Below are positions 1 through 9,046 of a stretch of DNA of 64,000 bases, one piece after another. A program made the position numbers and the translations under genes. The stretch comes from Shinella sp. H4-D48. GTDB taxonomy: Bacteria > Pseudomonadota > Alphaproteobacteria > Rhizobiales > Rhizobiaceae. The stretch lies in contig NZ_CP093337.1 of NCBI RefSeq assembly GCF_022637395.1, positions 2,092,001 through 2,156,000 on the forward strand, read 5' to 3'. Below the pieces are notes generated by a model. It saw nothing but the letters and a program-made list of their open reading frames with translations. It did not search any database and was not told the origin of the DNA. The first letter of the stretch is position 1. Each line of letters begins with the position of its first letter.

Positions 1-252
1 GATCTCTTCCAGCCGCACAGCGGAGCCGACGAACCGGACGAGGACATCGCATCCGCCGAGCGGCTGCCGCCGAGCGAAAGCGACCGTGAACGGCTGACGG
101 AGGCTTTGAGCCCTGTCCCGACCGAGATCGATGAGATCATTCGGTACACCGGCATCACCCCGTCTGCCGCCTATCTCATTCTGCTAGAACTTGACCTTGC
201 GGGGCGATTGGAACGCCATGTCGATGGGCGCGTCTCGATGACCGCGGACTGA
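1..252 (+). CDS. dprA: DNA-processing protein DprA, 3' end (partial)
   Basis: Frame 1 is open from the window edge to a TGA and encodes 83 residues. DprA loads RecA on incoming single-stranded DNA during transformation. What is visible is the C-terminal winged-helix region typical of DprA: an acidic linker, then PVPTEIDEIIRYTGITPSAA and a helix AYLILLELDLAGRLERH. Position directly upstream of topA is the usual rhizobial order and supports the call. The Rossmann-fold core lies outside the window. The last 69 bases overlap a convergent small gene. Confidence 0.85.
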   Translation, partial: DLFQPHSGADEPDEDIASAERLPPSESDRERLTEALSPVPTEIDEIIRYTGITPSAAYLILLELDLAGRLERHVDGRVSMTAD

Positions 253-438
253 GAGCGGCCTCACGCCGGACTGGATGTCTCCGGCTTCGACATAGGCCAT
301 CTCGATCAGGTAGCGCAGCATGTCCGCGCCGTCATTGTTTGCGATGCTGCGCAATTCGCCGAGCATCTGGCGTATATAAGCTATGTTGTCCTCCGCAGTG
401 CGCGGCGGCATGCTTGGCGTGGCTGTTTTCGGGTTCAT
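184..438 (-). CDS. small conserved hypothetical protein, convergent with dprA
   Basis: An 84-residue protein beginning MNPKTATPSMPPRTAEDNI. The middle is an amphipathic helix (AYIRQMLGELRSIANNDGADMLRYLIEMAYVE, interrupted here only by description) followed by a basic tail ending SPRKVKF. I chose the ATG at 438 because a G-rich ribosome site (GGGGGTG) lies 2-8 bases before it; a start 19 codons upstream at 495 is in frame but lacks one. No family function is recognised; I believe similar short proteins occur beside dprA in other rhizobia. The 3' end overlaps the last 23 codons of dprA on the other strand. Confidence 0.6.
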   Translation of the reverse strand: MNPKTATPSMPPRTAEDNIAYIRQMLGELRSIANNDGADMLRYLIEMAYVEAGDIQSGVRPLSVRGHRDAPIDMAFQSPRKVKF

Positions 439-696
439 GGCACCCCCGTTGCATCCGTGACGAATCATCACTTCAGGTTGCAATTCCTGTACCACTCAAA
501 CGATAATACGATTATTTATAATTGCAATAAATTATTAGTCGACCACTGGTTGTATTGCGTTGTAACCGACTTATTTCAACCCTACCTCTTGACCGGAACG
601 CTTTCCCTGTTCATGTCGAAACACACTTTGCGGCGCGGGACGCCTTCTTTTTTGCCGCGCGGTCAAGCCGCGGCACCTGGTATCAGAGAAATGACG
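439..696. other. topA upstream region, AT-rich island
   Basis: The 258 bases between the small minus-strand gene and topA include an AT-rich island at about 495-545 (ATTATTTATAATTGC and so on) that contrasts with the GC-rich surroundings. It contains an imperfect dyad (ATTATTTAT against ATAAATTAT). It presumably holds promoters for both divergent genes. I could not place a convincing -35/-10 pair. Confidence 0.4.
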
Positions 697-3372
697 ATGA
701 ATGTTGTAGTTGTGGAATCGCCTTCCAAGGCCAAGACGATCAACAAGTATCTCGGGCCTGGTTACACGGTGCTCGCCTCCTTCGGCCATGTCCGCGACCT
801 GCCGGCCAAGGACGGTTCCGTGCGGCCGGACGAGGACTTCGAGATGTCCTGGGAAGTCGACACGGCCTCCGCAAAACGCATCAAGGATATCGCCGACGCG
901 ATGAAGTCCTCCGATGGCCTTATCCTCGCGACCGACCCGGATCGCGAAGGTGAAGCGATCTCCTGGCACGTCCTCGATGTGCTCAACAAGAAGAAGGTGA
1001 TCGGCGACAAGCCGGTGAAGCGCGTGGTTTTCAACGCCATCACCAAGTCGGCCGTGCTGGATGCGATGAAACATCCGCGCGACATCGACATATCGCTTGT
1101 CGATGCCTATCTGGCGCGCCGCGCGCTCGACTATCTCGTCGGCTTCAATCTTTCGCCGGTGCTGTGGCGCAAGCTGCCGGGCGCCCGTTCCGCCGGGCGC
1201 GTGCAGTCGGTGGCGCTTCGCCTCGTCTGCGACCGGGAATCCGAGATCGAGCGCTTCGTCTCGGAAGAGTACTGGAACCTCTCGACCACCCTGAAGACGC
1301 CGCGCGGCGACGAGTTCGAGGCGCGTCTCGTGTCTGCGGAGGGCAAGCGCCTGACGCCGAAGGCCATCGGCAATGCCGAAGAGGCAAACCGCCTGAAAAC
1401 CCTGCTCGACGGCGCGGCCTATCGCGTGGAAAGCGTGGAGGCAAAGCCCACCAAGCGCAATCCCGCCCCGCCTTTCACCACGTCGACCCTTCAGCAGGCC
1501 GCGTCTTCCAAGCTCGGCTTCTCGGCATCACGCACCATGCAGGTGGCACAGAAGCTCTATGAAGGCATCGATATCGGCGGCGAGACCGTCGGTCTCATCA
1601 CCTATATGCGTACCGACGGCGTGCAGATGGCGCCCGAGGCGATCGACGCCGCCCGCCGGGCCGTCGCAAGCCAGTTCGGCGAGCGTTATGTGCCGGAAAA
1701 GCCGCGCCTCTATTCCACCAAGGCGAAGAATGCCCAGGAAGCGCACGAGGCCATTCGCCCGACATCATTCGATCGTACGCCCGACGAGGTGCGCCGTTTC
1801 CTCGATGCGGATCAGCTGAAGCTTTACGATCTCGTCTGGAAGCGCGGCATCGCAAGCCAGATGGCCTCCGCCGAAATCGAGCGTACGACTGTCGAGATCG
1901 AAGCTGACAATGGCGGCCGCAAGGCCGGTGTGCGCGCCACCGGCTCGGTCATCCGCTTCGACGGCTTCATCGCCGCCTATACGGACCAGAAGGAAGACGG
2001 CGAGCAATCGGACGACGGCGACGAGGATGGCCGCCTGCCGGAAATCAACGCGCAGGAAAAGCTCGACAAGCAGAAGGTGAACGCCACGCAGCACTTCACC
2101 GAGCCGCCGCCGCGCTATTCCGAAGCAACGCTCATCAAGAAAATGGAAGAGCTCGGCATCGGCCGTCCCTCCACCTATGCCGCGACGCTCGCCACGCTGC
2201 GTGACCGCGAATACATCATCATCGACAAGCGCAAGCTGATCCCCGAGACCAAGGGCCGCCTCGTCACGGCTTTCCTCGAAAGCTTCTTCACGCGCTATGT
2301 CGAATACGATTTCACGGCCGATCTTGAAGAGAAGCTCGACAAGATCTCAGCCGGCGAGCTCGACTGGAAGCAGGTTCTGCGGGACTTCTGGAAGGATTTC
2401 TTCGCACAGATCGAGGAAACCAAGGAGCTGCGCGTCACCAATGTTCTCGACGCGCTGAACGAGGAACTGGCACCGCTCGTCTTCCCCAAGCGCGAAGACG
2501 GCAGCGATCCGCGCATCTGCCAGGTCTGCGGCACTGGCAAGCTTTCGCTGAAGCTCGGCAAGTTCGGCGCCTTCGTCGGCTGCTCGAACTATCCGGAATG
2601 CAACTATACTCGCCAGCTTTCCGCCGACGGCGGTTCCGATGCGGATGCGTCCGTCTCCAACGAACCGCAGAGCCTCGGCAAGGATCCCCATACCGGCGAG
2701 GAAATCACCCTGCGCTCCGGCCGTTTCGGGCCTTATGTGCAGCGCGGCGACGGCAAGGAAGCCAAGCGGTCGAGCTTGCCGAAGGGCTGGGCGCCGGCCA
2801 CCATCGACCATGAGAAGGCGGTCGCCCTGCTCTCGTTGCCGCGCGATATCGGCCAGCATCCGGAAACGGGCAAGATGATTTCGGCCGGGCTTGGCCGCTA
2901 CGGGCCGTTCCTGCTGCACGACGGCGGCTACGCCAATCTGGAAACGGTGGAAGACGTGTTCTCGATCGGTCTCAACCGGGCCGTAACAGTGATCGCGGAC
3001 AAGGCATCGAAGGGCCCGGGCGGCCGCGGCCGCGGTACACCGGCCGCGCTGAAGACGCTGGGCGACCACCCGGACGGCGGCCCCATCACGGTACGCGACG
3101 GCAAGTATGGACCCTATGTCAACTGGGGCAAGGTCAACGCGACCCTGCCGAAGGACAAGTCCGCCGACAGCGTCACGCTGGAGGAAGCGCTCGTGCTGAT
3201 CGCCGACAAGGCCGGCAAGACGCCTGCCAAGGGCGGCAGGGCCAAGGCGGCGAAGTCCACGAAGACGGCAAAGACCGGCGAGACGAAGACGGCGAAGCCC
3301 AAGGCAAAGGCCGCCGCCAAGCCGAAAGCCGCCGCCAAGCCGAAGACAGCTCCCAAGGCAAAGAAGGCCTGA
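697..3372 (+). CDS. topA: DNA topoisomerase I
   Basis: Type IA topoisomerase that relaxes negative supercoils through a tyrosine-linked single-strand break. 891 residues, the usual size for rhizobia. The Toprim domain starts at once (VVVVESPSKAKTINKYL, Glu7) and carries the metal-binding DPDREGE motif at residues 80-86. The active-site tyrosine is Tyr303 in GLITYMRTDG. A C-terminal zinc ribbon has Cys608/611/629/635, followed by several glycine-rich repeats (GRFGPYVQ, GRYGPF, GKYGPYV). The tail is a Lys/Ala/Pro-rich DNA-binding extension. The ATG at 697 is preferred over 691 because AGAGAA at 685-690 is spaced correctly only for 697. It sits 4 bases before rnr, so the two are probably co-transcribed. 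Confidence 0.97.
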   Translation: MNVVVVESPSKAKTINKYLGPGYTVLASFGHVRDLPAKDGSVRPDEDFEMSWEVDTASAKRIKDIADAMKSSDGLILATDPDREGEAISWHVLDVLNKKKVIGDKPVKRVVFNAITKSAVLDAMKHPRDIDISLVDAYLARRALDYLVGFNLSPVLWRKLPGARSAGRVQSVALRLVCDRESEIERFVSEEYWNLSTTLKTPRGDEFEARLVSAEGKRLTPKAIGNAEEANRLKTLLDGAAYRVESVEAKPTKRNPAPPFTTSTLQQAASSKLGFSASRTMQVAQKLYEGIDIGGETVGLITYMRTDGVQMAPEAIDAARRAVASQFGERYVPEKPRLYSTKAKNAQEAHEAIRPTSFDRTPDEVRRFLDADQLKLYDLVWKRGIASQMASAEIERTTVEIEADNGGRKAGVRATGSVIRFDGFIAAYTDQKEDGEQSDDGDEDGRLPEINAQEKLDKQKVNATQHFTEPPPRYSEATLIKKMEELGIGRPSTYAATLATLRDREYIIIDKRKLIPETKGRLVTAFLESFFTRYVEYDFTADLEEKLDKISAGELDWKQVLRDFWKDFFAQIEETKELRVTNVLDALNEELAPLVFPKREDGSDPRICQVCGTGKLSLKLGKFGAFVGCSNYPECNYTRQLSADGGSDADASVSNEPQSLGKDPHTGEEITLRSGRFGPYVQRGDGKEAKRSSLPKGWAPATIDHEKAVALLSLPRDIGQHPETGKMISAGLGRYGPFLLHDGGYANLETVEDVFSIGLNRAVTVIADKASKGPGGRGRGTPAALKTLGDHPDGGPITVRDGKYGPYVNWGKVNATLPKDKSADSVTLEEALVLIADKAGKTPAKGGRAKAAKSTKTAKTGETKTAKPKAKAAAKPKAAAKPKTAPKAKKA

Positions 3373-3376
3373 TCGA

Positions 3377-5728
3377 ATGACCAGAGAACCACGCAGCCGG
3401 TCGGGACAATCCAGGCGGCCCGGCCGCGCGGGTCGTGATGCCCCGGCGGCAGACGATACGTCGATCATCCACGGCGTCGTGCCGCCGCGCGACGTTCTCC
3501 TGCGCTTCATCGCCGATCATCCCGAGCAGGCCTCCAAGCGCGAAATCTCCAAGGCCTTCGGCTTGAAGGGCGAAGCGCGCGTCGAACTGAAGGCGCTGCT
3601 GAAGTCCTTCGAGGAGGACGGTCTCCTGGAAAAGCGCCGCAAGTCGCTGGTGCGCCCTGGCGCCCTGCCCCCGGTCGCCGTGCTCGACATAACAACCCGC
3701 GATGTCGATGGTGAACTGATCGGGCGCCCTGCCGAATGGCTCGACGACGCGGGCGTGGCGCCGGCCGTGCTGATCCGCCAGTCCGGCGGACCGCGCAAGG
3801 ACAAGGCACCCGTCGCCGGCCTCGGCGACCGGGTTCTCGCGAAGATCTTTCCGGCCAAGGAACGCGGCGGGCCGGCCTATACCGGTCGCGTCATCAAGGT
3901 TCTCGACAAGAAGAAGAACTCCGGCATGGGCGTCTTCCGCTCCATGCCCGGCGGCAATGGGCGCATCCTGCCGATCGACCGACGCGGCGAGGAGATGGAC
4001 GTCGATGCCGGATCCACAGCCGGCGCCAAGGACGGTGACCTCGTTGAGATCGATGTCGTGCGCATCGGCCGGTTTGGCCTGCCGCGCGCGCAGATCAAGG
4101 GCGTGATCGGCTCCGTGGCGTCGGAGAAGGCGATCTCCATGATTGCCATCCATGCCCACGGCATCCCGTACATCTTTCCCGACGCGGTCATCCGCGAGGC
4201 GGAAGCGGCAGGCCCGGCGTCCATGTCGCATCGCGAGGATTGGCGCAGCCTGCCCCTCATCACCATCGATCCTGCTGACGCAAAGGACCACGACGATGCC
4301 GTGCACGCCGAGCCGGATACCTCGCCGGACAATCCCGGCGGCGTGATCGTCACCGTCGCCATCGCCGATGTCAGCTACTATGTTCGCCCGAAATCCGCGC
4401 TCGACCGCGAGGCGCTGAAGCGCGGCAACTCGGTCTACTTCCCCGACCGCGTCGTGCCGATGCTGCCGGAGCGCATTTCCAACGACCTCTGCTCGCTGAA
4501 GGAAGGCGTCGACCGCCCGGCCCTCGCCGTGCGTATGGTGTTTTCGAAGGAAGGCCGCAAGGCGGGCCACACCTTCCACCGTATCATGATGAAGAGCGCG
4601 GGGAAGCTGTCCTACCAGCAGGCGCAGGCCGCCATAAACGGCGCACCCGATGACAAGAGCGGCCCGATCCTCGAGACGATCCTGAAACCGCTCTGGGAAG
4701 CCTACCGCATCATGACGATCGGCAGGAACCGCAGGCAGCCGCTCGAACTCGACATGCCGGAACGCAAGATCCTGCTGAAACCCGATGGCACGGTCGACCG
4801 GGTCTTCGTGCCGCCGCGCCTCGATGCGCACAAGCTCATCGAAGAGATGATGATCCAGGCGAACGTTTCGGCCGCCGAAACGCTGGAGAAAAAGAAGCAG
4901 GTCCTCGTCTACCGCGTGCACGACGCCCCCTCGCTTGCCAAGCAGGAAACGCTGCGCGAATTCCTCCAGACGCTCGACATTTCGCTGGTGAAGGGCGGCA
5001 ACATGCGCTCCAACCATTTCAATGGCGTGCTGGCCAAGGCGAAGGAGACACCCTTCGAGCAGATGGTCAACCAGATGGTGCTGCGCTCACAGAGTCAGGC
5101 AATCTACAGCCCGGAGAATATCGGCCATTTCGGCCTGAACCTGATGAAGTATGCCCACTTCACGTCGCCGATCCGCCGCTATGCGGACCTGATCGTACAT
5201 CGCGCGCTGGTGGGCTCGCTCGGCTTCGGCGAAGGCGGCATCACGCCGGACGAAGAAGCCGTTCTGGACGACATCGCTGCCGAAATCTCGACCTTCGAGC
5301 GCCGTGCCATGGCGGCGGAGCGCGATACGGTGGACCGGCTGATCGCCCATCACCTCGCGGGGCGCCTCGGCGAGGAATTCGACGGCCGCGTTTCCGGCGT
5401 CACCAAGGCGGGACTTTTTGTCACCCTGCCCGAATATGGCGCGGATGGTTTCGTACCGATATCGATGCTCGGCCAGGATTACTTCATCTACGACGAGGCC
5501 CATCAGGCGCTGTCCGGTGAGAAGACCGGGCTCGGCTATCGCCTCGGCGACGAGGTGCGCGTCAAGCTTGCCGAAGCCGTGCCGCTTGCCGGCGCGTTGC
5601 GCTTCGACATGGTCAGCGAAGGCCGCAAGATGCCGACCGCCGTGCGTTCGTTCCACAAGTCGGGCCGCCGTAAGGGTTCCGGTCCACGCCGCCAGCCGGG
5701 CACGCGCCCGCCCCGCGGTAAGCGCTAG
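3377..5728 (+). CDS. rnr: ribonuclease R
   Basis: Processive 3'-5' exoribonuclease of the RNase II/R (RNB) family that degrades structured RNA. 783 residues. An N-terminal winged-helix/OB region is followed by the RNB catalytic domain, with the metal-binding aspartates in DPADAKDHDDAVHAE (Asp298, 304, 306, 307), the HFTSPIRRYADLIVHR motif near residue 600, then an S1 domain (FDGRVSGVTKAGLFVTL) and a basic Arg/Lys/Gly tail typical of RNase R rather than RNase II. The ATG follows the topA stop by 4 bases, and topA-rnr linkage is standard in rhizobia. Confidence 0.96.
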   Translation: MTREPRSRSGQSRRPGRAGRDAPAADDTSIIHGVVPPRDVLLRFIADHPEQASKREISKAFGLKGEARVELKALLKSFEEDGLLEKRRKSLVRPGALPPVAVLDITTRDVDGELIGRPAEWLDDAGVAPAVLIRQSGGPRKDKAPVAGLGDRVLAKIFPAKERGGPAYTGRVIKVLDKKKNSGMGVFRSMPGGNGRILPIDRRGEEMDVDAGSTAGAKDGDLVEIDVVRIGRFGLPRAQIKGVIGSVASEKAISMIAIHAHGIPYIFPDAVIREAEAAGPASMSHREDWRSLPLITIDPADAKDHDDAVHAEPDTSPDNPGGVIVTVAIADVSYYVRPKSALDREALKRGNSVYFPDRVVPMLPERISNDLCSLKEGVDRPALAVRMVFSKEGRKAGHTFHRIMMKSAGKLSYQQAQAAINGAPDDKSGPILETILKPLWEAYRIMTIGRNRRQPLELDMPERKILLKPDGTVDRVFVPPRLDAHKLIEEMMIQANVSAAETLEKKKQVLVYRVHDAPSLAKQETLREFLQTLDISLVKGGNMRSNHFNGVLAKAKETPFEQMVNQMVLRSQSQAIYSPENIGHFGLNLMKYAHFTSPIRRYADLIVHRALVGSLGFGEGGITPDEEAVLDDIAAEISTFERRAMAAERDTVDRLIAHHLAGRLGEEFDGRVSGVTKAGLFVTLPEYGADGFVPISMLGQDYFIYDEAHQALSGEKTGLGYRLGDEVRVKLAEAVPLAGALRFDMVSEGRKMPTAVRSFHKSGRRKGSGPRRQPGTRPPRGKR

Positions 5729-5805
5729 GCCTGATAGAATATCCGTGTTCGCCCCTGTGCGGGCGCGGTTTGCCGGAGCGACCTTCGGCGGGAAGGACAT
5801 GTGAG

Positions 5806-6276
5806 ATGCAGGCCGAAGAGACCGGCGAAACGACGCAGCATTTCGGCGAGAGCGGACATTCCGTTCCGAACGATAGACCCGTGTGGCGCTCCATCCGGCG
5901 CGGCATGCTCAACCGCTGCCCGGCCTGCGGCACCGGCCGCCTGTTCCGTGCCTTCGTCAAGCCTGCCGATCATTGCGCGGCCTGCGGCCAGGATTTCACG
6001 CCCCAGCGCTCAGACGACCTGCCGCCTTATATCGTTATCACCATCGTCGGCCACATCGTCGTTGGCGGCTACATGGCGACGGATCTGATCCTGCCCCTGA
6101 ACACATGGCAGCATCTTATGATCTGGGTGCCGATCACCATCATCATGGCGATCGTCCTGCTCCAGCCCGTCAAGGGCGGCACCATCGGCCTGCAATGGGC
6201 GCTGAAGATGCACGGTTTCGGTGACAAGCCCACCGATGACGAGGAATCGCCGGCGCGCGGCGACAGCGTGGCATGA
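5806..6276 (+). CDS. DUF983 family membrane protein
   Basis: 156 residues. The N-terminal part has a CPAC...CAAC zinc-ribbon-like quartet (Cys38, 41, 57, 60) in a segment starting RRGMLNRCPACGTGRLF, which is the DUF983 signature. Two membrane spans follow (about residues 72-93 and 100-122), then an acidic tail. Function is unknown; the family is alphaproteobacterial. The ATG at 5806 is chosen because GGAAGGA at 5791-5797 precedes it at good spacing; an upstream in-frame TTG at 5770 has no such site. Its TGA overlaps the ATG of the next gene by four bases (ATGA), indicating translational coupling with the NUDIX gene. Confidence 0.88.
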   Translation: MQAEETGETTQHFGESGHSVPNDRPVWRSIRRGMLNRCPACGTGRLFRAFVKPADHCAACGQDFTPQRSDDLPPYIVITIVGHIVVGGYMATDLILPLNTWQHLMIWVPITIIMAIVLLQPVKGGTIGLQWALKMHGFGDKPTDDEESPARGDSVA

Positions 6277-6935
6277 CGGCCATCCGGCCCGTCGACGCCG
6301 CCTCGATCCTGCTTCTCGACCGGACGGGCGGAAACATTCGCGTCCTCGTGGGACGGCGCAGCAGCAGGCATGTCTTCATGCCGGATGTCTATGTCTTTCC
6401 GGGCGGCCGGCGCGATGCCCGCGACCGGCTTTTACCCATCGCCAGCCCGCTGCATGCGCTCGCCTCCGAGAGGCTGGCGATTCGCGCAGGCGCGCGGTGC
6501 TCCGATTCGCGGCTGCGGGCGCTGGCCGTCGCGGCTATCCGCGAACTCTACGAGGAGACGGGCATCAGCGTCGGCATGCCGCTCGCCAATCCCGCAGGCG
6601 ACGCCCTGCCCTTTCTGCCCGACCTGTCGCGGCTGCGATTCCTCGCCCGCGCCATCACGCCCGCCGGCATGGTTCGCCGGTTCGACACGCGCTTCTTCAC
6701 GCTTTTCACCGATGAAGCCGGCATCGATCCGGCCTCGGCGACAGCCAGTCACGAGCTGGAGGACCTGCGATGGGTCAATATTTTTGATCAGACATGCGTT
6801 GAGATGCCCGACATAACCGTCTTGATCCTTGAAGAGCTTCAAAAATGCCTTCAGGAAGACCTATCTCTGCCTTTCGGAAGGGCCGTGCCACTGTATCACA
6901 CCCGGCACGGGCGCTTCCTTAGGGACCTGCTTTGA
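6273..6935 (+). CDS. NUDIX hydrolase with a long insertion in the Nudix box
   Basis: 220 residues. NUDIX enzymes hydrolyse nucleoside diphosphates linked to another moiety. The FPGGRRD half of the Nudix box is at about residues 45-51, but the catalytic REXXEEXG half (RELYEETGI) follows only after about 45 extra residues, an arrangement known from the NUDT19-like subfamily, whose characterised members act on CoA derivatives. Substrate here is not known. The start overlaps the DUF983 gene by ATGA, so the two are coupled. The 3' end abuts the ribosome site of the MFS gene, suggesting one operon from topA or from DUF983 onward. Confidence 0.88.
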   Translation: MTAIRPVDAASILLLDRTGGNIRVLVGRRSSRHVFMPDVYVFPGGRRDARDRLLPIASPLHALASERLAIRAGARCSDSRLRALAVAAIRELYEETGISVGMPLANPAGDALPFLPDLSRLRFLARAITPAGMVRRFDTRFFTLFTDEAGIDPASATASHELEDLRWVNIFDQTCVEMPDITVLILEELQKCLQEDLSLPFGRAVPLYHTRHGRFLRDLL

Positions 6936-6948
6936 GGACAGACCACAT

Positions 6949-8133
6949 ATGACGCAGCCGCAATCCGGCACATCCGGCCCGGTGGAACACATTCACTGGC
7001 GTTCTCTTATTGCAGCCGTCGCCGCGATCTCCGCCGTGGGACTGGCCATCGGCCTCGGGCTTCCGCTGCTGTCGATCATTATGGAGAAGCGCGGCATCTC
7101 TCCGACTCTCATCGGCATCAATTCCGCCATGGCGGGCGTGGCGGCGATGGTAGCCGCGCCCTTCACCACGCGCCTTGCGCATGGACTGGGCACGTCTAAC
7201 ACGATGCTGCTGGCTATCGTGCTGGCCGCCATCAGCGGGCTCGGCTTTTATTATATCGAGAATTTCTGGCTATGGTTTCCGCTGCGCCTCGTCTTCCACG
7301 GGGCCATCACCACCCTGTTCATCCTCTCAGAATTCTGGATCAACGCCGCCGCGCCACCCCGCCGGCGCGGGTTGGTGCTGGGCATCTATGCGACGGTGCT
7401 GTCGCTCGGTTTCGCCGCCGGCCCCCTGCTCTTCTCCCTGCTCGGCAGCCAGGGCGTGTTGCCGTTTGCGGTGGGTGCCATGATCATCCTTGTCGCAGCC
7501 GTTCCGATCTTTATCGCGAGACGGGAGAGCCCGATCATCACCGAGAAGCCGGATGCCCACTTCATGCGCTATGTGTTGCTCGTGCCGACGGCGACGGCCG
7601 CCGTCTTCGTGTTCGGCGCCGTCGAGGTGGGCGGACTGTCCCTGTTCCCGATCTATGCCACCCGTGCGGGCTTCAGCGAGCCGCAGGCCGCCCTTCTTCT
7701 CACCGTCATGGGCATCGGCAACATGGCGTTCCAGATCCCCCTCGGCATGATCTCCGACCGCATGCGCGACCGCCGGGGCCTGCTCACGATCATGGCCGTC
7801 GTCGGCCTGATTGGTGCGCTGTCGCTGCCCTTGGTGTCACAGAACTGGATGCTGATGGCGGTCGTGCTGTTCGTATGGGGCGGCTGCGTTGCGGGGCTCT
7901 ATACGGTTGGCCTCAGCCATCTTGGCTCGCGACTCGTCGGAGCGGACCTTGCCGCGGCGAATGCGGCCTTCATCTTCTGTTATGCGGTTGGCACGGTGAT
8001 CGGCCCGCAAGCCATCGGCGGGGCTATGGACGTCTCGGGCAATGACGGTTTTGCCTGGGCAATCGTTGGCTTCTTCGTGCTTTACCTCATACTTTCTCTT
8101 GGTCGGATGGTTTTCCGGCCAAAACAGGGTTGA
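6949..8133 (+). CDS. major facilitator superfamily transporter (YcaD-like)
   Basis: 394 residues, about 12 hydrophobic spans, with the MFS loop motif between TM8 and TM9 visible as [14 protein letters not shown] and an early [16 protein letters not shown] loop. Best resembles the YcaD-type group of small-molecule exporters; substrate unknown. The ATG at 6949 is taken because GAGGA at 6934-6938 is correctly spaced and because residues upstream would overlap the NUDIX gene. The stop codon lies inside the -35 element of rpmG, so there is no room for a terminator. Confidence 0.85.
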   Translation: MTQPQSGTSGPVEHIHWRSLIAAVAAISAVGLAIGLGLPLLSIIMEKRGISPTLIGINSAMAGVAAMVAAPFTTRLAHGLGTSNTMLLAIVLAAISGLGFYYIENFWLWFPLRLVFHGAITTLFILSEFWINAAAPPRRRGLVLGIYATVLSLGFAAGPLLFSLLGSQGVLPFAVGAMIILVAAVPIFIARRESPIITEKPDAHFMRYVLLVPTATAAVFVFGAVEVGGLSLFPIYATRAGFSEPQAALLLTVMGIGNMAFQIPLGMISDRMRDRRGLLTIMAVVGLIGALSLPLVSQNWMLMAVVLFVWGGCVAGLYTVGLSHLGSRLVGADLAAANAAFIFCYAVGTVIGPQAIGGAMDVSGNDGFAWAIVGFFVLYLILSLGRMVFRPKQG

Positions 8134-8157
8134 CTTTTCGGGCGCTATTTGTAGTTT
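8130..8157 (+). promoter_or_regulatory. rpmG promoter
   Basis: TTGACT at 8130-8135 matches the rhizobial -35 (CTTGAC). Seventeen bases after the TTGAC core, TAGTTT at 8152-8157 serves as -10. The predicted start near 8164 leaves a leader of about 64 bases before rpmG. The -35 overlaps the stop codon of the MFS gene. Confidence 0.55.
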
Positions 8158-8227
8158 CCGCGCAGATTTAAAGCCGTGGAGCAGACTGGCTGTCCGCGGC
8201 TTCGTTTTTCATAAAGGCAGGACGACC

Positions 8228-8395
8228 ATGGCCAAGGCTACCACCATCAAGATCAAGCTGCTGTCGACGGCCGACACCGGTTTCTTCTACGTAACCAAGA
8301 AGAACAGCCGTACGATGACGGACAAGATGTCCAAGACGAAGTACGATCCCGTCGTAAAGAAGCACGTTGAATTCAAGGAAACCAAGATCAAGTAA
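8228..8395 (+). CDS. rpmG: 50S ribosomal protein L33
   Basis: 55-residue large-subunit protein beginning [20 protein letters not shown] and ending EFKETKIK, the standard alphaproteobacterial L33 length and sequence. It lacks the CxxC zinc pairs, so it is the zinc-independent form. AGGACGACC precedes the ATG. It has its own promoter and a strong downstream terminator, making it a single-gene transcription unit. Confidence 0.97.
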   Translation: MAKATTIKIKLLSTADTGFFYVTKKNSRTMTDKMSKTKYDPVVKKHVEFKETKIK

Positions 8396-8417
8396 TCTTG
8401 GGACCCGACAGGTTCGC

Positions 8418-8455
8418 AAAGGCGCGGGGCGGAAACGCCCGGCGCCTTTTTCTTT
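8418..8455 (+). terminator. rho-independent terminator of rpmG
   Basis: Stem AAAGGCGC pairs with GCGCCTTT, with one G-G mismatch and an inner GGGCG/CGCCC helix closed by a GAAA tetraloop. A T-rich tract (TTTTTCTTT) follows on the plus strand. Confidence 0.9.
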
Positions 8456-8489
8456 GGGGGAAATTACGGCACTCTTCCGTAGCGCGAAT

Positions 8490-8663
8490 CGAAAACGCCG
8501 CCCTCCTCTCGGAGAGCGGCGCTAAATTGGGGGTCGGTCAGGAACGACGACGGCACGAGGATTCCGTAGTTGTCGTTACTGACCGACCGACCCCACGACC
8601 CAGGAGATGCGGCGGACCTAGCATCATGGGGTAACCGGTTGTACGGGATCATTTCCCGTCCAT
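8490..8663 (-). ncRNA. candidate small RNA between rpmG and pleD
   Basis: The minus strand shows three ordered structures: a 5' hairpin ACGGGA-AATGA-TCCCGT (8645-8661), a long stem GGTCGGTCAG against CTGACCGACC with an inner AACGAC/GTCGTT helix (about 8530-8591), and an intrinsic terminator CGCCGCTCTCC-GAGA-GGAGGGCGGCG followed by TTTTC (8491-8522). A -35-like TTGATT (8693-8698) with a weak -10 17 bases on would start the RNA near 8663, giving about 170 nt. No codon-like pattern or ribosome site is seen. Rhizobia carry several conserved trans-acting sRNA families (alpha-r series); membership here is possible but not checked. The 5' end is uncertain. Confidence 0.55.
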
Positions 8664-9046
8664 GAGTTGAGCATTGCGCGGAAACGAAAATAAATCAACG
8701 ATTTCTTAACGCTCGGCGGCCGGCGCGTTGTCTCATAGTTAATCGCTGTCCGGTTTTCTGTCACGAAAACGAGACAATTTGCAAAGGCAATGCAACCGAC
8801 CGGCGATCAGCACAAAAGCCGAACACGCCATAAGCCTGCGCACGGTCTGATTGCAGAATATGCAAGACCTTGATAAGTTTCGGCAAAATCAAATCGTAGC
8901 GACATGGCTAGATTTCGCTACAGCGGCACGCGCTCCAGCGACATATTCACGGCTCATGAGCCGGCTTCCTAATTTCCGTCAACCGGCGAAAAAATCCACA
9001 CGATCTAAGATCTCGAGATGGCTGTGGACAAGTCTAAGCGCGCCGC
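8664..9046. other. gene-free interval downstream of pleD
   Basis: No convincing coding sequence on either strand. It holds the presumed promoter of the small RNA, a dispersed inverted pair TTGTCTC/GAGACAA (about 8729-8775), a hairpin GTAGCGA/TCGCTAC at 8897-8920 followed on the minus strand by GATTTGATTTT, which could be a weak pleD terminator, and a perfect palindrome GGCTCATGAGCC near 8951-8962. Confidence 0.4.

Noticed and set aside
8464-8652. 62-codon minus-strand frame over the small RNA candidate
   Set aside because: No ribosome site, and the frame runs through an intrinsic terminator. The stems explain the sequence better than a protein.
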